64,000 nt of DNA from Thalassospira xiamenensis M-5 = DSM 17429. GTDB lineage: Bacteria; Pseudomonadota; Alphaproteobacteria; Rhodospirillales; Thalassospiraceae. The notes under the pieces are model-generated. The model was given only the letters and a program-made list of their open reading frames with translations, had not been told where the DNA came from and searched no databases. The stretch lies in the NCBI RefSeq assembly GCF_000300235.2, contig NZ_CP004388.1, forward strand, positions 2,700,501 through 2,764,500, written 5' to 3'. Shown one piece after another: positions 41,965 to 54,225 of the stretch. The position numbers were made by a program, and so were the translations under genes. Each line of letters starts with the position of its first letter. Position 1 is the first letter of the stretch.

Positions 41965-43206
41965 ATGACCGAATATGCAAAGTTTCAGCCTTGGCTCGAC
42001 TGGCTTGATCAGCGTTACGATGAAACGCTTGATCGCCTGAAATCATGGTCGGCAATCAATAGTGGCACAGGCAATATCGACGGGCTTGACCGGATGCGTG
42101 ACGCCATTCTGGATGCCTTTGCCGAACTTGATGCCAAAACAGCCATCATCGACCTGCCCGATAGCGAAGCGGTCGCCGCCGATGGCAGCATCGCACCCGT
42201 GCGCTATGGCAAGCTTTTGCATTTTTCCAAACGGCCACAGGCCCCGGTTCGGGTTTTGCTGTGCATTCATTATGACACGGTCTTTGCCATCGACAGCCCG
42301 TTTCAAACCCCGCGCCTGATTGATGAAAATACATTAAACGGGCCGGGTGTTGCCGATGCCAAGGGCGGCATTCTGACGATCCTCAATGCCCTGAGCGCAC
42401 TGGAACGAAGCCCCTTTGCCAATGGCATCGGCTGGGAAGTCATCCTGAACCCTGATGAAGAAACCGGCTCCATCGGATCGGCCCCGTTTCTGGCCGAACA
42501 CGCCCGCGCCGCCGATTTCGGGATGCTCTATGAACCGGCCTTGGAAGACGGCACCCTTGCCGGGGCACGCAAGGGATCAGGCAATTTTTCCGTCCGGATC
42601 AAGGGGCGTGCTGCCCATGCGGGGCGTGAATTTCATGCCGGGCGCAGTGCGATGGTCGCGGCCAGTGATTGCGTGATGCGCCTTGATCAGCTTAACGGCA
42701 AGGTTGGCGAAGCCACATTCAATATCGGCAAGATCGATGGCGGCGGGCCAGTCAATGTCGTGCCTGATAATGCCGTCGTGCGCTTTAACGTTCGGGTTTC
42801 AAACCATTTCGAACGCCATCAGGCAGAAAATGAAATTGCCGATGTCATTGCTGCGATCAATCAGCGTGACGGCATCATGGCCGAATTGCATGGCCAGTTT
42901 GGCCGCGCGCCCAAACCGATGGCAGGCAGGACCAAGGCCCTTTTCGAATGGGTCCGCGAACTGGGTCATGACCTTGATCTTGATATCGCATGGAAACCCA
43001 CTGGGGGCTGTTGCGATGGCAACAATCTGGCCGAGGCCGGATTACCCAATATCGATACCCTTGGGGTGCGCGGCGGCCTGATCCATTCCGATCAGGAATT
43101 TGTGAAGCTCGACAGTCTGATCGAACGGGCAAAGCTTTCGGCCCTGATCCTGATGAAAGCCGGTTCAGGTGATTTACCCGACGCATTGAAAAAGACGGAG
43201 ATATAA
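41965..43206 (+). CDS. M20-family hydrolase, candidate N-succinylglutamate desuccinylase
   Basis: 413 aa. The first metal His is in LCIHYDTVFA (~95), GPGVADAKGGILTILNAL supplies the bridging Asp, and NPDEETGSIGS the catalytic Glu-Glu. The dimerisation lid is at ~205-310 (KGRAAHAGREFHAGRSA), and the last metal ligand is in GLIHSDQEFV. It resembles glutamate carboxypeptidase G2 relatives. It is first in the ast operon, four bases before astA. AstE (an M14-type enzyme) is missing here, so this gene may perform the final release of succinate from N-succinylglutamate. That role is inferred from context. Confidence 0.9.
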   Translation: MTEYAKFQPWLDWLDQRYDETLDRLKSWSAINSGTGNIDGLDRMRDAILDAFAELDAKTAIIDLPDSEAVAADGSIAPVRYGKLLHFSKRPQAPVRVLLCIHYDTVFAIDSPFQTPRLIDENTLNGPGVADAKGGILTILNALSALERSPFANGIGWEVILNPDEETGSIGSAPFLAEHARAADFGMLYEPALEDGTLAGARKGSGNFSVRIKGRAAHAGREFHAGRSAMVAASDCVMRLDQLNGKVGEATFNIGKIDGGGPVNVVPDNAVVRFNVRVSNHFERHQAENEIADVIAAINQRDGIMAELHGQFGRAPKPMAGRTKALFEWVRELGHDLDLDIAWKPTGGCCDGNNLAEAGLPNIDTLGVRGGLIHSDQEFVKLDSLIERAKLSALILMKAGSGDLPDALKKTEI

Positions 43207-43210
43207 AAAC

Positions 43211-44230
43211 ATGATGCGTGTCCGCCCCGCCCGTATGAGCGACCTTGACCGGCTGGTTGATCTGGCATCCTCAGCCAGCAAGGGGTTAACCACCCTTCCG
43301 GCCAATCGTGACGTGCTCGAAGCCCGCATTGTCGAAAGTATCGAGGCCTTCGGGGCCGATATCGACGGCCCCGGTGGTGAAAGCTATTTCATGGTTCTGG
43401 AAGATACCGCCAATGGCAAGGTCGCAGGCACCTGCGCGATCTATGCCGGGGTCGGGTTATCGAAGGCATTCTATAACTATAAAATCCTGAAACTGACGCA
43501 ATATTCGCATGAACTGAATGTCACCGTGACATCGCGCCTGCTGACCCTTGTGAACGATTATCAGGGTGCTACCGAGGTGGGCACACTTTACCTTGATCCC
43601 GATTATCGCAAGGACGGCAACGGGCAGCTTCTGGCGCGGTCGCGATATCTGTTGATGGGGTGCTTCAAGGAACGGTTTTCGGAAATGGTCATGGCCGAAA
43701 TGCGCGGCTGGCAGGATGAAAACGGTAAATCACCACTTTGGGAAGCCCTGGGATCGCATTTCTTCAATATCCCGTTCCCCGATGCCGATTATATTTCCGG
43801 GATCGGCAATAACCAGTTCATTGCCGATCTGATGCCGAAATATCCGATCTACATCGAAATGCTGCCCAAGGCCGCCCAGGATGTGATCGGCAAAACCCAC
43901 GATGAAACGCGACCGGCACTGAACCTTTTGAAAAAGGAAGGTTTCCGGTTTTCAAATGCGGTCGATATTTTTGACGGCGGGCCATGCGTTGATGTCCGGC
44001 TTGATGACATCCGCACCATTCGCCATTCCAAAATCGCCACCATCCGCAAAATCGTTGATCGAAGCCCCGCCATGGAACGCCACCTTGCCTGCACACTGGA
44101 ACTTTCCGGGTATCAGGCAAGCTGGCTTTACATGAATGTTGTGAATGGCACGCATGTCGATCTGGACCGCGATCAGGCCGAAATCCTTGGTCTGCGTGCT
44201 GGCGATCAGATCCGTTTTGTCACCGATTAA
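43211..44230 (+). CDS. astA: Arginine N-succinyltransferase
   Basis: 339 aa; GGAGATATAAAAAC precedes the ATG. Family blocks MRVRPARMSDLDRLVDLA, SSASKGLTTLPANRD, FNYKILK-like YNYKILKLTQYSHEL, VGTLYLDPDYRKDGNGQLLA and FFNIPFPDADYISGIGNNQF are as in AstA. It transfers succinyl from succinyl-CoA to arginine, the first step of the AST pathway that uses arginine as nitrogen and carbon source. The single-subunit length fits. Confidence 0.96.
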   Translation: MMRVRPARMSDLDRLVDLASSASKGLTTLPANRDVLEARIVESIEAFGADIDGPGGESYFMVLEDTANGKVAGTCAIYAGVGLSKAFYNYKILKLTQYSHELNVTVTSRLLTLVNDYQGATEVGTLYLDPDYRKDGNGQLLARSRYLLMGCFKERFSEMVMAEMRGWQDENGKSPLWEALGSHFFNIPFPDADYISGIGNNQFIADLMPKYPIYIEMLPKAAQDVIGKTHDETRPALNLLKKEGFRFSNAVDIFDGGPCVDVRLDDIRTIRHSKIATIRKIVDRSPAMERHLACTLELSGYQASWLYMNVVNGTHVDLDRDQAEILGLRAGDQIRFVTD

Positions 44231-47088
<2,858 letters not shown>

Positions 47089-47207
47089 ACCGTTCCGCAT
47101 TCCCTGCCGTGCTGCCCGGTTGCTTCGAAATTTAATACCGGACTAATCGTGGCAGAATACCGGGAACAACAAGCTTTACGCCCCACACAAAGCCCCGGAG
47201 ACCCGCC

Positions 47208-48620
47208 ATGTCGACCCTCTATGATACCGAACATCTCAAAAGATCGGATGCGGCCAATATCCTGCATCCGGCATCCGTGGTTGCCGATGTGTCAAACAAC
47301 GGCCCAGCCCGCATTTTTGTTAAGGGCAAGGGCGCGTTCATTACCGATACCGACGGCAATAGAATGCTGGACGGGGTTGGCGGGCTTTGGTGCATGAACA
47401 TCGGCTATGGCCGGACCGAGATCGGCGATGCGATGAAGGCCGCATCCGATCAGATGGGCTATTTCCACACCTTTGCCGGGGCATCCAACCCTGCCCAGAT
47501 CGAACTGGCCGAAAAGCTGGTGGCAAAAATGCCCGCTCACATCACCAAGGTGTTTTTTGGCAGTTCCGGGTCGGATGCCAACGACACGCTGATGAAAATC
47601 GTCTGGTATTATAACGGGCTTCGCGGCAAACCGGAAAAACGCAAGATCATCGCCCGCAAACAGGCCTATCACGGCACCACCATTGCCACCGCCAGCCTGA
47701 CCGGGCTTGCATCGTTTCATCGCAATTTCGGCCTGCCGATCCCCGAAGTCAAACACACCTCGCTACCGCATTATTACCGCGAAGCCAAACCCGGCGAGAC
47801 CGAGGAACAGTTTTCCTCCCGGCTGGCAAACGAGCTTGAATCCCTGATCATCGCCGAAGGTCCGGAAACGGTCGGTGCCTTCATTGCAGAGCCGATCATG
47901 GGGGCCGGTGGCGTCATCACCCCGCCCAAGGGCTATTTCAAGGCCGTTCAGTCGGTTCTGAAAAAGCACGACATCCTGTTCATCTGTGACGAGGTTGTTT
48001 GTGGTTACGGCCGCACCGGCCACTGGTTCGGTCATCAGCTTTATGACATTCGCCCCGATATGATCGCCACCGCCAAGGGCCTGACCAGCGGCTATTTCCC
48101 GATGTCAGCAGCCTTCATCAGCGATGATATCTGGAAAGTCCTGCGCGACGGGTCCGCAACCCTTGGCGCATTTGCCCATGGCTTTACCTATTCCGGCCAT
48201 CCGGTGGGATCGGCTGTCGCACTGGCGAACCTTGCGATCATCGAAGGCGAAAATCTGGTCGCGAACTCGGCGGAAACCGGTGCCTATCTGCATGCGCAGC
48301 TTAACGATACCTTTGGCCATCACGCTCATATCGGCGAAGTCCGCGGTGTCGGCCTTCTGGGTGCCTTGCAACTGATGGCGGACCGGGACACAAAAACCGG
48401 GTTCGATCTGAAACACAAGATCGCCGCGCGCTGTGCGGCGGCAATTGGAAACCACGGCGTAATTGTCCGCCCGCTTCCAACCGCCGACAGCCTGGCATTT
48501 TCCCCGCCCCTGACGCTTGACCGGCGCGAAGCCGACCAGATGGTCGATGCCATCCAAAAGGGCATTGATCAGGTGATGGGCGAACTGAGCACCGAGGAAC
48601 GCAAGGGCATGGCTGCCTGA
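47208..48620 (+). CDS. Class III aminotransferase, candidate AstC replacement
   Basis: 470 aa; CCGGAGACCCGCC precedes the ATG. The PLP lysine is in [17 protein letters not shown] (~288), [20 protein letters not shown] and [17 protein letters not shown] are usual in this class, and [17 protein letters not shown] holds the conserved Asp. The sequence looks like the omega-amino acid/putrescine:pyruvate group rather than the ArgD/AstC group. It lies 119 bp after astB. It may transaminate succinylornithine, or act on putrescine or another omega-amine. Exact role not proven. Confidence 0.92.
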   Translation: MSTLYDTEHLKRSDAANILHPASVVADVSNNGPARIFVKGKGAFITDTDGNRMLDGVGGLWCMNIGYGRTEIGDAMKAASDQMGYFHTFAGASNPAQIELAEKLVAKMPAHITKVFFGSSGSDANDTLMKIVWYYNGLRGKPEKRKIIARKQAYHGTTIATASLTGLASFHRNFGLPIPEVKHTSLPHYYREAKPGETEEQFSSRLANELESLIIAEGPETVGAFIAEPIMGAGGVITPPKGYFKAVQSVLKKHDILFICDEVVCGYGRTGHWFGHQLYDIRPDMIATAKGLTSGYFPMSAAFISDDIWKVLRDGSATLGAFAHGFTYSGHPVGSAVALANLAIIEGENLVANSAETGAYLHAQLNDTFGHHAHIGEVRGVGLLGALQLMADRDTKTGFDLKHKIAARCAAAIGNHGVIVRPLPTADSLAFSPPLTLDRREADQMVDAIQKGIDQVMGELSTEERKGMAA

Positions 48621-48650
48621 TTTTCGAAACGTCCCAAATCCTGCCCACTT

Positions 48651-48683
48651 GCCCGACCGGAATACTGGTCGGGCCGTTTTTTT
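48651..48683 (+). terminator. Rho-independent terminator after the ast cluster
   Basis: GCCCGACC (48651-48658) and GGTCGGGC (48667-48674), followed by CG and seven T. It lies before the Lrp gene. Confidence 0.85.
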
Positions 48684-48720
48684 ATGTGTAAGGTGGCGCA
48701 AACAAGATAACGGCGACCCG

Positions 48721-49182
48721 ATGATCAAGATCGACGAGATCAACCTTAAAATCCTGCGCGCCCTTCAGGCCAATGCAAAGCTGACCAATCTCGCCCTGTC
48801 AAAGCTGGTGGGACTAAGCCCGAGCCCCTGCCTTGACCGGGTCAAAAAGCTTGAAAAAGAAGCCGTGGTCAAACGCTATCGCGCGGTGCTTGATATCGAA
48901 AAAATCTGCCCGCATGTCCGGGTCTTTGCCGAGGTCACACTGACCGGCAAGACCGCCGCCGATTACAAACGGTTTGCCGACACGGCCAAAACCATCCCCG
49001 AAGTCGTTGCCGCCTACCGGATTTCAGGACCGTATGATTATATGCTGTGCCTCGTCTGTCGCGATGTGCAGCATTATCATTCCCTGTCCGAGGAAATGAT
49101 CCACGGCAACCTTGGCATTACCAAATTCATCGGCCATGTCGCACTTGCCCAGACCAAGGCATTCAGGGGCTATCCGGTTTGA
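48721..49182 (+). CDS. Lrp/AsnC-family transcriptional regulator
   Basis: 153 aa from the ATG at 48721. HTH: ILRALQANAKLTNLALSKLV and LSPSPCLDRVKKLEKEAVVK. RAM domain with IPEVVAAYRISGPYDYMLCL. It is separated from the upstream aminotransferase gene by a terminator, but its position suggests control of the ast/aminotransferase genes. It is a paralogue of the Lrp gene at 28299; the two share the LSPSPCL(E/D)RV block and the GP(F/Y)DY block. Confidence 0.94.
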   Translation: MIKIDEINLKILRALQANAKLTNLALSKLVGLSPSPCLDRVKKLEKEAVVKRYRAVLDIEKICPHVRVFAEVTLTGKTAADYKRFADTAKTIPEVVAAYRISGPYDYMLCLVCRDVQHYHSLSEEMIHGNLGITKFIGHVALAQTKAFRGYPV

Positions 49183-49339
49183 TGCCGGACTTCATCAATC
49201 ACAAAGAAAACACCCAAAGAACATATTTCCTTTGTACTAGAAAATATCTGGTTATCTTTTTTGTGTGATTTGGATAGATCGCGCTTGCATCAAAGCCGTT
49301 TCCATATTACCCATCAAAGCAACGTGAAATACATTTATA

Positions 49340-49356
49340 AACACAAATTTTGTGTT
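49340..49356. promoter_or_regulatory. Palindrome upstream of cysD
   Basis: AACACAAA-T-TTTGTGTT, perfect 8-bp arms, 37 bp before cysD in a 210-bp AT-rich gap. A candidate site for a regulator of sulfate assimilation. Confidence 0.45.
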
Positions 49357-49392
49357 ATTTGCCACAGTTTTGATTGATCGGCAGGAACGAGA

Positions 49393-50298
49393 ATGCAGCC
49401 TAATCTGACCCATCTCCGCCAGCTTGAGGCCGAGAGTATTCACATTATCCGCGAAGTTGCGGCCTCGTTCGAACGGCCGGTGATGCTTTATTCCATCGGC
49501 AAGGATTCGTCGGTTTTGCTGCATCTGGCGCGCAAGGCATTTTATCCGGCCCCGCCGCCCTTTCCGCTCATGCATGTCGATACCACGTGGAAATTCCGCG
49601 AAATGATCGAATTTCGCGACAAGGTGGCGGCGGAATACGGGTTTGAGCTGATTGTTCATATCAATCAGGACGGCGTTGATCAGGGCATCGGCCCCTTCAC
49701 CCACGGATCAAGCCTGCATACCGACGTCATGAAAACCCAATCGCTGAAACAGGCGCTGAACAAATACAAGTTCGATGCAGCCTTTGGCGGGGCGCGGCGT
49801 GACGAGGAAAAGGCACGCGCCAAGGAACGCGTGTTTTCGTTCCGCACCGAAACCCATCGCTGGGACCCGAAAAACCAGCGTCCGGAACTTTGGGATATAT
49901 ACAACGCACGGATCAACAAGGGCGAAAGCATTCGCGCATTCCCGATCTCAAACTGGACCGAGCTTGATATCTGGCAATATATCTATCTCGAACAGATCCC
50001 GATTGTGCCGCTGTATTATTCGGCCAAACGCCCGGTTGTTGAACGTGACGGTATGCTGATCATGGTTGATGACGACCGCATGCCGCTTCATCCGGGTGAA
50101 AAGCCGGAAATGAAATCGGTACGGTTCCGCACCTTGGGCTGCTACCCACTCACCGGTGCTGTTGAGTCCGAAGCAACCACCCTGCCCGATATCATTCAGG
50201 AAATGCTGCTGACCCGTTCAAGCGAGCGTCAGGGTCGTATGATTGACCACGACGAAGCCGGGTCGATGGAAAAGAAGAAGCAGGAAGGATACTTCTAA
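49393..50298 (+). CDS. cysD: Sulfate adenylyltransferase subunit 2
   Basis: 301 aa; GGCAGGAACGAGA precedes the ATG. The PP-loop is [20 protein letters not shown] (about 31-50), and [20 protein letters not shown] and [18 protein letters not shown] are CysD blocks. With the GTPase CysN it makes adenosine 5'-phosphosulfate from sulfate and ATP. The stop shares one base with the next start (TAATG), giving coupled synthesis of the two subunits. Confidence 0.97.
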   Translation: MQPNLTHLRQLEAESIHIIREVAASFERPVMLYSIGKDSSVLLHLARKAFYPAPPPFPLMHVDTTWKFREMIEFRDKVAAEYGFELIVHINQDGVDQGIGPFTHGSSLHTDVMKTQSLKQALNKYKFDAAFGGARRDEEKARAKERVFSFRTETHRWDPKNQRPELWDIYNARINKGESIRAFPISNWTELDIWQYIYLEQIPIVPLYYSAKRPVVERDGMLIMVDDDRMPLHPGEKPEMKSVRFRTLGCYPLTGAVESEATTLPDIIQEMLLTRSSERQGRMIDHDEAGSMEKKKQEGYF

Positions 50299-52217
50299 TG
50301 GCGCATCAATCCGACCTGATTGCCGATGACATTCTCGGCTACCTGAAATCCCAGGAAGAAAAAAGCCTGCTGCGCTTCATCACGTGCGGCAGTGTCGATG
50401 ATGGCAAATCAACCCTGATTGGCCGTCTGCTTTGGGATTCCAAAATGATCTTTGAAGATCAGTTGGCAGCCCTTGAATCCGATAGCCGCAAGGTCGGCAC
50501 CCAAGGCGGCGAAATTGATTTCGCCCTGCTGCTGGACGGGCTTCAGGCCGAACGCGAACAGGGCATCACGATTGATGTCGCCTATCGGTTCTTTTCGACC
50601 GACAAGCGCAAATTCATCGTCGCCGATACCCCCGGCCACGAACAATATACCCGCAACATGGCAACCGGCGCCTCGACCGCCGATGTCGCCGTGATCCTGA
50701 TTGATGCGCGCAAAGGCATTCTGACACAGACACGCCGCCACAGCTTCATCACCTCGCTTTTGGGCATCAAGCATGTGGTGCTCGCCGTGAACAAGATGGA
50801 CCTGATCGACTATGATCAGGACAAATTCGACACCATTGTTGCCGACTACAAGGAATTCGCCAAAGACCTTGGCTATAGTTCGATCACACCGATCCCGTTA
50901 TCAGCCCTTCGCGGCGATAACATGATCGAAGCCAGCCCGAACACGCCTTGGTACGAAGGCCCGACGCTGCTCGCGCATCTTGAAACCGTTCAGGTCGAAC
51001 AGGATGCGATTGAAAAGCCGTTCCGTCTTCCGGTGCAGTGGGTCAACCGCCCGAACCTTGATTTCCGGGGTTTTTCCGGCACCATCGCATCGGGCATCAT
51101 CAAGCCGGGCGATGCGATTGCCGTCACCGCCTCGGGTCAGACCAGCAAGGTCAGGGAAATCGTCACCTTTGACGGCAACCTTGATCAGGCATTCGCCGGT
51201 CAGGCCGTGACCATCACGCTTGAAGATGAAATCGACATTTCGCGCGGCGATGTTCTGGCACGCCCAGATGAACGCCCGGAATTTGCCGGCCAGTTCGAAG
51301 CCCGCATCATCTGGATGCACGAAGATCATCTTCTGCCCGGCCGGCCCTATATCATCAAAATGGGCGCACAGGTCACCAACGCACAGATCAGCGACCTGAA
51401 ATACAAGGTCAATGTCAACACGCTAGAACATATTGCCGGCAAGACGCTGGAACTGAACGAAGTCGGGATTGCCAATATCGCAACCGACAAGGCACTGGCC
51501 TTTGATCCCTATGATGACAACCGCCATTCGGGACGGTTCATCATCATCGACCGTTATTCCAACGCCACCGTTGGCGCAGGCATGGTCAACCATTCGCTTC
51601 GCCGTGCGACCAACGTCAAATGGCAGGAAATGGACATCAACAAACAGGCGCGTGCCTATCAGAAAGGTCAGAAATCAGCCGTTCTGTGGTTCACGGGTCT
51701 TTCGGGTGCCGGTAAATCGACCATCGCCAACCTGGTCGAGAAAAGGCTCCACGCCATGGGCAAGCACACCTACACCCTTGATGGTGACAATGTCCGTCAC
51801 GGATTGAACAAGGACCTTGGCTTTACCGATGCCGACCGGGTGGAAAACATCCGGCGTGTCGGTGAAACCGCCAAGCTGTTTGTCGATGCCGGGATCATCA
51901 CGCTGGTATCCTTCATCTCGCCGTTCAAAAGCGAACGCCAGTTTGCGCGTAGCCTTGTCGAAGATGGCGAGTTCATCGAGGTCTTTATCGACACCCCGAT
52001 TGAAGTCTGCGAACAGCGCGACGTGAAAGGCCTTTATAAAAAGGCCCGCGAAGGCAAAATCGCCAACTTCACCGGGATCGACAGCCCCTATGAAGCACCG
52101 GAAAACGCCGAGATCACGGTCAACACATCTGATCAAACTGCCGAACAGGCAGCAGAGATCATCGTTGCCAAGCTCGAAGAATTCGGCGTTCTGGGTGCGT
52201 GGTATCCGGAAATTTAA
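50298..52217 (+). CDS. cysNC: Bifunctional sulfate adenylyltransferase subunit 1 / APS kinase
   Basis: 639 aa, two enzymes fused. N-terminal GTPase: [18 protein letters not shown] (~33-50), [17 protein letters not shown] and [12 protein letters not shown], then EF-Tu-like beta barrels to about 445. The C-terminal APS kinase (about 455-639) has the P-loop [34 protein letters not shown] and [11 protein letters not shown]. The fused form makes PAPS from APS directly; the CysN-CysC fusion is common in alphaproteobacteria. Ends just before a strong terminator. Confidence 0.97.
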   Translation: MAHQSDLIADDILGYLKSQEEKSLLRFITCGSVDDGKSTLIGRLLWDSKMIFEDQLAALESDSRKVGTQGGEIDFALLLDGLQAEREQGITIDVAYRFFSTDKRKFIVADTPGHEQYTRNMATGASTADVAVILIDARKGILTQTRRHSFITSLLGIKHVVLAVNKMDLIDYDQDKFDTIVADYKEFAKDLGYSSITPIPLSALRGDNMIEASPNTPWYEGPTLLAHLETVQVEQDAIEKPFRLPVQWVNRPNLDFRGFSGTIASGIIKPGDAIAVTASGQTSKVREIVTFDGNLDQAFAGQAVTITLEDEIDISRGDVLARPDERPEFAGQFEARIIWMHEDHLLPGRPYIIKMGAQVTNAQISDLKYKVNVNTLEHIAGKTLELNEVGIANIATDKALAFDPYDDNRHSGRFIIIDRYSNATVGAGMVNHSLRRATNVKWQEMDINKQARAYQKGQKSAVLWFTGLSGAGKSTIANLVEKRLHAMGKHTYTLDGDNVRHGLNKDLGFTDADRVENIRRVGETAKLFVDAGIITLVSFISPFKSERQFARSLVEDGEFIEVFIDTPIEVCEQRDVKGLYKKAREGKIANFTGIDSPYEAPENAEITVNTSDQTAEQAAEIIVAKLEEFGVLGAWYPEI

Positions 52218-52257
52218 GGTGAATGGCAAGATTAGAGAACAAGACTGGTCACCTTCC

Positions 52258-52284
52258 AAAACCCCGGCTAGACGCCGGGGTTTT
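52258..52284 (+). terminator. Rho-independent terminator of cysD-cysNC
   Basis: AAAACCCCGGC (52258-52268) and GCCGGGGTTTT (52274-52284) with a 5-base loop and a T tract. It may also serve the convergent GIY-YIG gene. Confidence 0.88.
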
Positions 52285-52328
52285 CTTTACTTTTTAGTGA
52301 TCATATTCAGAACCAACTCCCCAACCGA

Positions 52329-53321
52329 TCATTCATCATCGCTATTTTCTATGGAAGCATCTGAAACGATTTGTTCGTTTTGCCAATCCGCATAAGTCTT
52401 ATTTGTCCCTTTAACCCGCCAAGTTATGCGCCCATTGTCAGGACGACCGAAAATGGTCGCAGAGGCTGCGCTGGGACTATTGAATGTCGTATCTTCTTTA
52501 AACTTCAGCAGCCCATCACGATCAGGAACCAATCTTCCTTCGCGAACCAGCTGTTCATGAAGATTTCGATATCCACCTGCGCTACTCTCCCAAGAAGATC
52601 TTGCGTGAGAGTTAGCCAAAACAATAAAATCACCACCAATTTGTTGCGCTTGAGCAAACAACCCATATTTGGGACTTTTTATAATGAAAACAGGTGATTT
52701 ATTTTCCCAAAACTCGGTTGATGCTGAGGAACTTTTTTGCATGACACCAGAGTCATCAACTCTTGGTTTTTCTCTAAGGAAATCCATCCCCAAAACAGGA
52801 AGCGTGATTCGTATTTGCTCAATAAAAAATTCCATATCAGCAAGATCAGCTTCAGGTAGAAAGCCATATTCTGGCGAAGTGCTATTTACAAGGCTAGCTC
52901 GGCCTGCAGCCGAGACAATTGATATCAATCGACTTTCCAGATAACGAGCATGCGCTTTCGTTAAATTCTGGTCCTTACTTGTTACAACGCAAACCTTATC
53001 CCAAAACTCTTTCGTCTCATCTTTATTGTGAGAGACGAGCCGTTTAGCGACATTATCGCTTTCTCCGACATAAACAAAGGTTTGCGTCGGTTCTTCCGGA
53101 TTAACACCAGTTAAGAAATAGACCCCTGTTCGCGCTATCTCTGACCGCTTTATCAAATCAGGCAAGCGCGTACGCGGTGCGGTCATGACATGACCAGTCC
53201 AGTTCATTATCTCGGCTGTAATGATTCCGCTTGGTGTGCCATCGACCAAGAAGAGCCTAATACTCCTGCCCTTAAGCAAAGCAATTCCCCATATTGATAG
53301 CATTATGTTTAGTTGTATCAT
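52329..53321 (-). CDS. GIY-YIG nuclease family protein with DUF4357
   Basis: About 330 aa; the start is uncertain (ATG at 53321; GTG at 53327 and ATG at 53303 are also in frame). The conserved part begins SIRLFLVDGTPSGIITAEIM. The nuclease motif is GVYFLTGVNPEE...FVYVGESDNVAKRLVSH at about 65-97 (GVY and YVG for GIY-YIG, with Arg of the catalytic set in KRL). The C-terminal ~70 residues look like DUF4357 (SPSAASATIFGRPDNGRITW). Base composition is visibly AT-richer than the flanking genes, and both neighbours are housekeeping, so it is probably acquired by transfer. Target unknown. Confidence 0.85.
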   Translation of the reverse strand: MIQLNIMLSIWGIALLKGRSIRLFLVDGTPSGIITAEIMNWTGHVMTAPRTRLPDLIKRSEIARTGVYFLTGVNPEEPTQTFVYVGESDNVAKRLVSHNKDETKEFWDKVCVVTSKDQNLTKAHARYLESRLISIVSAAGRASLVNSTSPEYGFLPEADLADMEFFIEQIRITLPVLGMDFLREKPRVDDSGVMQKSSSASTEFWENKSPVFIIKSPKYGLFAQAQQIGGDFIVLANSHARSSWESSAGGYRNLHEQLVREGRLVPDRDGLLKFKEDTTFNSPSAASATIFGRPDNGRITWRVKGTNKTYADWQNEQIVSDASIENSDDE

Positions 53322-53459
53322 CCCCACGATAGCTCTGTCATTGCGAGAAACTCATACTATTTCGTTTTCACCCAAAGGCTTGGCAGGTATTCAACACAAC
53401 ATCTGACATTTTCCCGGTCTTTGCTGCTTGACTCCTGTTCCGTCCTGACCACATAAAAA

Positions 53460-53474
53460 GAACAAATCAGGAAC
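53460..53474 (+). promoter_or_regulatory. LexA (SOS) box of imuA
   Basis: GAAC at 53460-53463, seven bases, GAAC at 53471-53474: the alphaproteobacterial direct-repeat LexA site. The second half-site overlaps the ribosome binding AGGAA just before the imuA ATG (53482). Confidence 0.85.
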
Positions 53475-53481
53475 TTACATC

Positions 53482-54225
53482 ATGTCGGACAGACGTCTTC
53501 ATCTTGCCCGTGCTGCGTTGCAACGGGCCGAAAAACAATGGAAAGGACAGGTTGCCTGCCTGCCCGGCGGGACGGATCGGATCATGCGCCGTGCCTTTGG
53601 CGGGGTCGATTTTGCACATCATATCAGCATCGGGGGCATTGCCCCGGTGGGTCTGCATGAAATCATCTGCGGTCATGATGATGCCGCCGCCTCCATTCTG
53701 GCATGGTATCTGGCACGACTTTCCATCGGGGATCAAACAGGCAAAAGCCTGTTTTGGATTAGACAACGGCGCGCGATTGACCAAGGCGGGCTTTATCCGC
53801 TTGCGCTGCCAGCGACGGATATGCCGGTCATGATGGTGGTTGATCGGCAGGCCACCGCCCTTTGGACCAGCGAGGAATCAGCAAAATCCGGCCAGATCGC
53901 CAGCATCATTGTCGAAACCACGGATTATGACCTGACTGCGGCACGCCGCCTGCAACTAGCCTGCGAAGCCGGACATACGCGCCTGATTGCAATCCGGCAT
54001 ATGCGGTCCGATGGCAAAACCACCGCATCAAGCGCGCATACGCGGTGGCGGATAACGCCGGAAGCAGCGAAACATTCAACAACAGGCAACCGACACATAC
54101 TCAGCCTGATCGGGGGACGCGGGGTTCGACCGGGCAGCTGGAGAATGCAAATTGATGCAACAACGTTTTCTTTATCTGTGGCTGACGCACTGGAAAACAG
54201 ATTGCCACCGGATCGATATGCCTGA
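53482..54225 (+). CDS. imuA: ImuA, SOS mutagenesis protein
   Basis: 247 aa. A RecA/SulA-like fold is expected: GGIAPVGLHEIICGHDDAAA near 53-72 and SLFWIRQRRAIDQGGLYPLA near 95-115 fit the ImuA family. The C-terminus has a conserved WRMQI(D) block. ImuA works with ImuB and DnaE2 in error-prone translesion synthesis after DNA damage. First gene of the cassette; its 3' end overlaps imuB by 71 bp, an extent common in such cassettes. Confidence 0.92.
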   Translation: MSDRRLHLARAALQRAEKQWKGQVACLPGGTDRIMRRAFGGVDFAHHISIGGIAPVGLHEIICGHDDAAASILAWYLARLSIGDQTGKSLFWIRQRRAIDQGGLYPLALPATDMPVMMVVDRQATALWTSEESAKSGQIASIIVETTDYDLTAARRLQLACEAGHTRLIAIRHMRSDGKTTASSAHTRWRITPEAAKHSTTGNRHILSLIGGRGVRPGSWRMQIDATTFSLSVADALENRLPPDRYA

